Origin: Legionella anisa
GTDB lineage: Bacteria; Pseudomonadota; Gammaproteobacteria; Legionellales; Legionellaceae
Assembly: GCF_001467525.1 (NCBI RefSeq)
Contig: NZ_LNXS01000022.1
Span: 205,028-269,027 of the forward strand
DNA length: 64,000 nt
Reading direction: 5' to 3'
In this document: positions 59,585 through 64,000 of the stretch, piece by piece
How the letters are laid out: every line of letters begins with the position of its first letter
How positions within the stretch are numbered: position 1 is the stretch's first letter
Notes under the pieces: model-generated
Database searches by the model: none
Told to the model about the DNA's origin: nothing
What the model saw: the letters and a program-made list of their open reading frames with translations, nothing else
Made by a program: the position numbers and the translations under genes

Positions 59585-60271
59585 TTAGGAGCAGCATATC
59601 GATTTGTTTTCAGCAATAATCGAATAGACTTCATTGTCCCCAATGACTATATGATCGAGTAAACGGGCATCAACCAATTCCAAGGCTTCACGGATGCGCT
59701 CAGTCACGACGATATCCTGATGGCTGGCATCGGATAGGCCTGATGGATGATTGTGGGCGAGAATGAGTGCTGCTGCATTAAGTTGTAAAACGCGTTCGAT
59801 GATGGGTCTTGGATGAATCGTTGCGGTATTGATTGTACCGGAAAAGAGTTCTTCATAGGCAATGACGCGATGCTGATTATCAAGAAATAAAGCAGCAAAA
59901 GTTTCATTTTTATAATCGCGCAAACGTTTTTTTAAATAAGCATAGGTTTGTTTGCTGTTGGTGATTTGGGTTTCTTTTTTTAATTGAATAAAATCACTAC
60001 GCCGACACATTTCCTTGATTGCTTGCAACTGGGCATACCGCACCTCACCCAAACCCGATACTTGTTTGAAACTTTGTATGTCGGCATTAAGAACGGCGCG
60101 TAAATCACCCAAATGTTTGAGGAGGTCAAAAGCTAATTGCACGCAGGATTTTTTACTGGTTCCGGAACTGATAAAAATTGCGAGTAATTCAGTATCTGAA
60201 AGGTTTTGCGCGCCATACGTGAGAAGTTTTTCACGCAGATCGAACTGCCGTGTTGATTGGACAACCGTCAT
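59585..60271 (-). CDS. radC: RadC family JAB-domain protein
   Basis: A 228-residue RadC-like protein. An N-terminal helix-hairpin-helix (LSDTELLAIFISSGTSKKSCVQLAFDLLKHLG, FKQVSGLGEVRYAQLQAIKEM) is followed by the JAB/MPN metalloprotease-like domain with the zinc motif AALILAHNHPSGLSDASHQDIVVTERI (HxHP...SxxD). Its role is unclear in spite of the historic name. It is divergent from coaBC, and the last codons are duplicated in decayed form at 4660-4740. Confidence 0.93.
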   Translation of the reverse strand: MTVVQSTRQFDLREKLLTYGAQNLSDTELLAIFISSGTSKKSCVQLAFDLLKHLGDLRAVLNADIQSFKQVSGLGEVRYAQLQAIKEMCRRSDFIQLKKETQITNSKQTYAYLKKRLRDYKNETFAALFLDNQHRVIAYEELFSGTINTATIHPRPIIERVLQLNAAALILAHNHPSGLSDASHQDIVVTERIREALELVDARLLDHIVIGDNEVYSIIAENKSICCS

Positions 60272-60337
60272 TTTTCTATTCCTTTATTGCGAAGTTTATG
60301 CTTTGATCGGAGCTATTCTTATCAAAAACGTTGAGTC

Positions 60338-61543
60338 ATGCAAGATTTTATTGGGAAAAAAGTATTGCTTGGGGTTTGTGGCGGGGTTGCTGCCTATAAA
60401 TCAGCGTACCTGATTCGCGAATTAACTCGAGCCGGTGCAGAAGTAAAAGTGGTAATGACGCAATCCGCCCAGGAATTTGTGAGTCCTTTGTTGATGCAGG
60501 CTTTATCAGGAAACGATGTGCGTACTGATTTATTTGATGCTCAGGCAGAGCGTGCCATGGGACATATTGAATTAGCACGTTGGGCGGATTACTTGGTTAT
60601 TGCTCCTGCTTCTGCCAATTGCCTTGCCAAACTCGCACAAGGTATTGCTGATGATTTACTCTCTACTTTATATCTTGTTGCTGAAGTGCCCGTGATTGTT
60701 TGTCCTGCCATGAATCGCAGCATGTGGGCACATCCTGCAACCCAAGCTAATTCTAAGCTTTTACAAGAACGAGGAGTGATTTTTGTTGGCCCTGAAGAGG
60801 GGTCTCAAGCATGCGGTGAGCAAGGTTTGGGGCGCGTAAGTGAAGTGGAACACATCATGAGTGCTTTACGTTTATATAATGTACACCAGCTGTTGGCGGG
60901 GAAAAAAGTACTTGTGACCGCAGGACCTACTCGTGAACCTATGGATCCGGTTCGCTATATCAGCAATTACAGTTCTGGGAAAATGGGCTATGCTATGGCA
61001 GAGGCTGCTGCGATGGCAGGAGCACAAGTTACTTTGATTAGTGGACCAAGTATTTTACAGGCTTCAGCGAACATTAAGCGGATTCTCGTCCAGTCGGCAC
61101 AAGAAATGCTGGACGCAGTAATGCAGGAAATGCCAGCAGGTGTTATATTTATAGGAACAGCTGCTGTTGCTGATTATCGGGTTGAGTCGCCTGCGTCTGA
61201 GAAAATGAAGAAAAAAAATCAGGATGTAATGACGCTTAAGTTGATAAAAAATCCCGATATTCTCAGTCGTGTTGCTGATTCAGCTAGGGCTTCTTGCGTG
61301 GTTGGATTTGCTGCTGAAACCACGGATGTTGTGCATTACGCCACCGAAAAATTACAGCGTAAAAAACTGGATATGATTGTGGCAAACTCAGTAGGAAAAG
61401 GACTTGGATTTGACAGTGAAGTGAATCAAGTTACTGTAATTACAAAAAACAAGCAAATCGAATTACCCTTAACCCATAAAACACGGTTAGCTGGACAAAT
61501 TATTGCAATCATTGCTGCAACTCTGCAAAATGATGCGCATTAA
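60338..61543 (+). CDS. coaBC: Bifunctional phosphopantothenoylcysteine decarboxylase / synthetase
   Basis: Coenzyme A synthesis: the N-terminal CoaC half decarboxylates phosphopantothenoylcysteine and the C-terminal CoaB half makes it from phosphopantothenate and cysteine. The CoaC part has GVCGGVAAYKSAYLIREL, the active-site histidine in MGHIELARWADYLVIAPASAN, and PAMNRSMWAHPAT. The CoaB part has VLVTAGPTREPMDPVRYISNYSSGKMGYAMA. The length (401) is standard. It is followed by dut and an AlgC-like mutase, the conserved gammaproteobacterial order. Confidence 0.95.
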   Translation: MQDFIGKKVLLGVCGGVAAYKSAYLIRELTRAGAEVKVVMTQSAQEFVSPLLMQALSGNDVRTDLFDAQAERAMGHIELARWADYLVIAPASANCLAKLAQGIADDLLSTLYLVAEVPVIVCPAMNRSMWAHPATQANSKLLQERGVIFVGPEEGSQACGEQGLGRVSEVEHIMSALRLYNVHQLLAGKKVLVTAGPTREPMDPVRYISNYSSGKMGYAMAEAAAMAGAQVTLISGPSILQASANIKRILVQSAQEMLDAVMQEMPAGVIFIGTAAVADYRVESPASEKMKKKNQDVMTLKLIKNPDILSRVADSARASCVVGFAAETTDVVHYATEKLQRKKLDMIVANSVGKGLGFDSEVNQVTVITKNKQIELPLTHKTRLAGQIIAIIAATLQNDAH

Positions 61544-61558
61544 TATTTTATAGGAAAA

Positions 61559-62020
61559 ATGATGGCCCAAGCGATTCAATTAAAAATTCTTGATTCTCGA
61601 ATAGGTGATACTATTCCGCTGCCTACGTATGCAACTCATGGTTCAGCCGGATTGGACTTGCGTGTTTGTATTAATGAGTCGATTCAAATTGCACCGCAAG
61701 AAACGGTGCTATTGCCAACAGGATTGTCAATTTACATTGCTGATCCTAAGTTAGCGGCTGTGATTTTACCCCGCTCAGGCTTAGGACATAAAAATGGTAT
61801 TGTTTTAGGGAATTTAGTTGGTCTCATTGATTCTGATTATCAAGGAGAACTCAAAATTTCTTGTTGGAATAGAGGGATTGAACATTTTACAGTAAATCCT
61901 GGTGAGCGTATTGCGCAATTAGTTTTTGTTCCAGTTGTGCAAGCTGCTTTTGAAATCGTTGAGGCATTTACCGAAACCTCCAGGGGTGAAGGTGGATTTG
62001 GAAGTTCAGGGAGACATTAA
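61559..62020 (+). CDS. dut: Deoxyuridine 5'-triphosphate nucleotidohydrolase
   Basis: Trimeric dUTPase that converts dUTP to dUMP and keeps uracil out of DNA. The five conserved motifs are present in order: [51 protein letters not shown], and the C-terminal [11 protein letters not shown]. The length (152-153) is normal. Two ATGs in tandem follow TAGGAAAA. Its stop abuts the start of the mutase gene. Confidence 0.96.
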   Translation: MMAQAIQLKILDSRIGDTIPLPTYATHGSAGLDLRVCINESIQIAPQETVLLPTGLSIYIADPKLAAVILPRSGLGHKNGIVLGNLVGLIDSDYQGELKISCWNRGIEHFTVNPGERIAQLVFVPVVQAAFEIVEAFTETSRGEGGFGSSGRH

Positions 62021-63409
62021 ATGAAATATCAGCAAAAGCAAGTTACTCGTTCAGTGTTCCGTGCTTATGACATCAGAGGCATAATTGGACAGGAGTTGGA
62101 TGAGAATGCTTTTTATAGTATTGGACTCGCCCTAGCCTGTTATTTGCGTGATTTGCAGCGTCAGCAAATTTTTTTGGCACGTGATGGTCGTCTCACAAGT
62201 TTTGCTATGGCTTCCGCCTTAAAACAAGGATTGCTGGACAGTGGCATCGATGTATTTGACTTAGGTGCGGTTCCTACTCCGGTAATGTATTTTGCAATTC
62301 ATACTCAAGACATTGATTGCGGATTGATGGTTACAGGAAGTCACAACCCAGCAAATTACAACGGTATTAAAATGGTCTTGTTGGGTAAGACGTTAATGCA
62401 AGAAGATATTGATATTTTATATCAACTGGTTCTTGACGGTAAGCGTGTTGCAGGCCAAGGTAAGGACATGGCATTCGATGTATTGCCTACATATGAGCAA
62501 CGCATTCGAAGCGATATAAAAATCAAGCGTCCATTAAAAGTGGTGGTTGACTGTGGAAATGGGATTGCTGGTCCGATTATACCTCAAGTGCTCAGTGAGC
62601 TAGGTTGTGATGTTATTCCGCTGTATTGTGATGTTGATGGTCACTTTCCTAATCATCATCCTGATCCAACCATTGAGGCTAATTTAGCTGATTTGAAAAC
62701 TGCAGTAGCAGCCCATAAAGCAGATCTGGGTTTAGCTTTTGATGGTGATGCCGATCGCTTAGGTTTAATCACAAATAAAGGTGAAATGATTTGGCCTGAC
62801 CGTTTGATGATGCTCTATGTTCGTGAGTTATTAACTCGTCTTCCCGGAGCTACTGTAGTTTTTGATGTTAAATGCTCCAGTCATTTAGAAGCTGTGATCA
62901 AAGAAGCAGGGGGCATACCCAAAATGTGTCCTACAGGTCATTCCATTGTGAAACACGTGATGAAAAAAGAAAAAGCAGCTTTGGCTGGCGAAATGAGCGG
63001 CCATTTGTTCTTCAAAGATCGCTGGTATGGATTTGATGATGCTCTCTATAGTGCCTGCCGTTTACTTGAAATCATTAGCGCATCGGATATGACTGTAAGC
63101 GAGCAATTTGAAGCAATTCCCAATAGCATCAATACGCCTGAATTGAAAATTGCTATAGCTGATGATGAGAAGTTCCAGTTTATGAAACGATTTAATGAAA
63201 TGGCTGAGTTTCCTCAGGCACGTGTTATTGCAATTGATGGATTACGTGTTGAGTTCGATAAAGGATGGGGTCTATTACGTGCTTCGAATACTACTCCGTG
63301 TCTTGTTGCTCGTTTTGAAGCAGAAGATAAAGACAATTTAGAACAGATAAAGCAGTTATTTAAGAAACAAATGCATTTGTTGGATGACACATTGGAGTTA
63401 CCATTCTAG
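62021..63409 (+). CDS. Phosphomannomutase/phosphoglucomutase (AlgC family)
   Basis: A 462-residue alpha-D-phosphohexomutase interconverting 1- and 6-phosphate forms of mannose or glucose for surface polysaccharide. The phosphoserine loop is TGSHNPANYNGIK, the magnesium loop is AFDGDADRLG, the substrate loop is GEMSGHLFFKDRWYG, and the C-terminal phosphate-binding loop is ASNTTPCLVARFE. The length fits AlgC/ManB. The TAG stop is formed by a TAGGGTCTGTTTACATT repeat, so the original end may have been extended or clipped slightly. Confidence 0.93.
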   Translation: MKYQQKQVTRSVFRAYDIRGIIGQELDENAFYSIGLALACYLRDLQRQQIFLARDGRLTSFAMASALKQGLLDSGIDVFDLGAVPTPVMYFAIHTQDIDCGLMVTGSHNPANYNGIKMVLLGKTLMQEDIDILYQLVLDGKRVAGQGKDMAFDVLPTYEQRIRSDIKIKRPLKVVVDCGNGIAGPIIPQVLSELGCDVIPLYCDVDGHFPNHHPDPTIEANLADLKTAVAAHKADLGLAFDGDADRLGLITNKGEMIWPDRLMMLYVRELLTRLPGATVVFDVKCSSHLEAVIKEAGGIPKMCPTGHSIVKHVMKKEKAALAGEMSGHLFFKDRWYGFDDALYSACRLLEIISASDMTVSEQFEAIPNSINTPELKIAIADDEKFQFMKRFNEMAEFPQARVIAIDGLRVEFDKGWGLLRASNTTPCLVARFEAEDKDNLEQIKQLFKKQMHLLDDTLELPF

Positions 63410-63424
63410 GGTCTGTTTACATTG
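63407..63424. repeat. TAGGGTCTGTTTACATT repeat end overlapping a stop codon
   Basis: The first three bases are the stop codon of the phosphohexomutase gene. The next bases match the ends of the elements at 35411-35488 and 45865-45895 for about 17 bases. Weaker similarity to the left part of the first element continues for about 25 bases. Confidence 0.6.
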
Positions 63425-64000
63425 GGCTCGATCTGGTGAAATGGAAATGGGCCTATGTGGTTTAGAGTACTAGGTTATAAATAGATTCTAAAATGACGCA
63501 TAGGCCTGAGAAAATACCGCTTATACTCTGCGGATATCCCCGCGAACAAGTTGCTGAATCTTCTACACATCGTTGAAAAGCCAGTCCAGCTCTATTCCGA
63601 TGTCCCGCCGATAAGCCCTGAGAGTTCTTCACAAAATTTAACCAGGTAGAATGTCATTTGTTGCCCGTTATCCCTGCGTAGGCACACTACTGTCCGGTAA
63701 AAGGAAAAAGAATAGTTGCACGTCCTTGATAAAACACCAAGAATGGCATCCTAAATCCCTATTTAGATCAAAGATGTACTGTGAAAGATAGCGTTTTTCA
63801 AGAACCATTAAAATCTAATTTTTTTGTAGACTCCTCAGCATTCATCTAGGCACATCACTTAATCTTGCTTCGATCTGCTCCCTCTCCCGCGCAAGGAATT
63901 TGAATAGTAAGATACTGCGGGAAGAGGGTTGGGGAGAGGGCGTTGGACAAATCGATACTGAGACACCATGCAAAAATTTTGCGAAAACAGAGCACTGATA
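63425..64000. other. Intergenic region with a CCCTCTCCC-type inverted repeat
   Basis: No convincing open frame is seen in the last 576 bases. An inverted pair CCTCTCCCGC (63881-63890) and GCGGGAAGAGG (63917-63927) is a common low-information intergenic palindrome. A partial REP-like CCCTGCGTAGGCAC lies near 63675. Confidence 0.5.

Noticed and set aside
60015..60413. 132-codon plus-strand frame
   Set aside because: It is antisense to radC and overlaps the start of coaBC; no family or ribosome binding site supports it.
63425..64000. Possible truncated gene at the right edge
   Set aside because: All frames are interrupted often; only low-information palindromes are visible.

Overview
The window looks like a chromosomal segment of a Legionella species. 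It is AT-rich. It carries a pilBCD type IV pilus block, a Pht-type (phagosomal transporter) MFS permease, an outer-membrane protein whose predicted mature start reads AGTMGPV (typical of Legionella surface proteins), two paralogous histidine phosphatases, and several large proteins of unknown family, some with acidic C-termini like Dot/Icm effectors. No rRNA, tRNA, CRISPR array or complete insertion sequence was found. The species cannot be fixed from the sequence alone.

Layout. 0-8.3 kb: the 3' part of pepN, an unknown protein, histidine phosphatase copy A next to a decayed radC tail, hpt, a DUF1820 gene, two unknown small genes and a methyltransferase. 8.5-12.3 kb: pilB-pilC-pilD. 12.3-25 kb: metabolic and regulatory genes (HAD hydrolase, class V aminotransferase, sterol-desaturase-like enzyme, CBS protein, ribosome-hibernation protein, a LysR regulator divergent from an arginase-family enzyme, SDR, RlmM-like methyltransferase, degenerate HAD protein, aldo-keto reductase, 3-hydroxyisobutyrate-dehydrogenase-like enzyme, WYL regulator). 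25.2-45.4 kb: accessory DNA with a flavoprotein-like giant, effector-like proteins, copper genes copA-copB, a rhodanese, a possible ADP-ribosyltransferase-like protein, a MaoC-phosphotransacetylase fusion, hsp20, adh, a dimethylarginine-hydrolase-like enzyme, and the Pht transporter. 45.5-54.3 kb: a large membrane diguanylate cyclase, then three cell-wall enzymes (DacB, L,D-transpeptidase, NlpC/P60) and an APC permease. 54.4-56.7 kb: a GC-richer islet with an outer-membrane barrel gene and a frameshifted DUF1566-type gene. 57.1-63.4 kb: an LDH/MDH-family enzyme, histidine phosphatase copy B, and the conserved cluster radC / coaBC-dut-algC-like.

Most notable finding. Upstream of the Pht transporter (GTG at 44075) there is a near-consensus sigma70 promoter (43801-43830) and a 39-codon open frame (43870-43989) containing eight consecutive valine codons and eleven valines in all. 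A long hairpin follows, then a strong Shine-Dalgarno. Sequence just after the valine run is complementary to that Shine-Dalgarno, and sequence around the leader stop is complementary to the hairpin apex. This has the form of a valine-sensing attenuation leader, like the E. coli ilvB leader, but placed on an amino-acid importer in a genus whose members need valine from the host. The mechanism is inferred; the leader, promoter and complementarities are read directly.

Other structural points. Histidine phosphatase copy A at 3-4.5 kb has upstream DNA homologous to that of copy B at 58-59 kb, including about 20 codons of a radC 3' end, which indicates a segmental duplication. A short repeat beginning TAGGGTCTGTTT abuts or supplies the stop codon of three separate genes. 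The DUF1566-type gene can be restored to one frame by adding a single base at each of three homopolymer runs. Function calls come from motif reading only; no database search was run.
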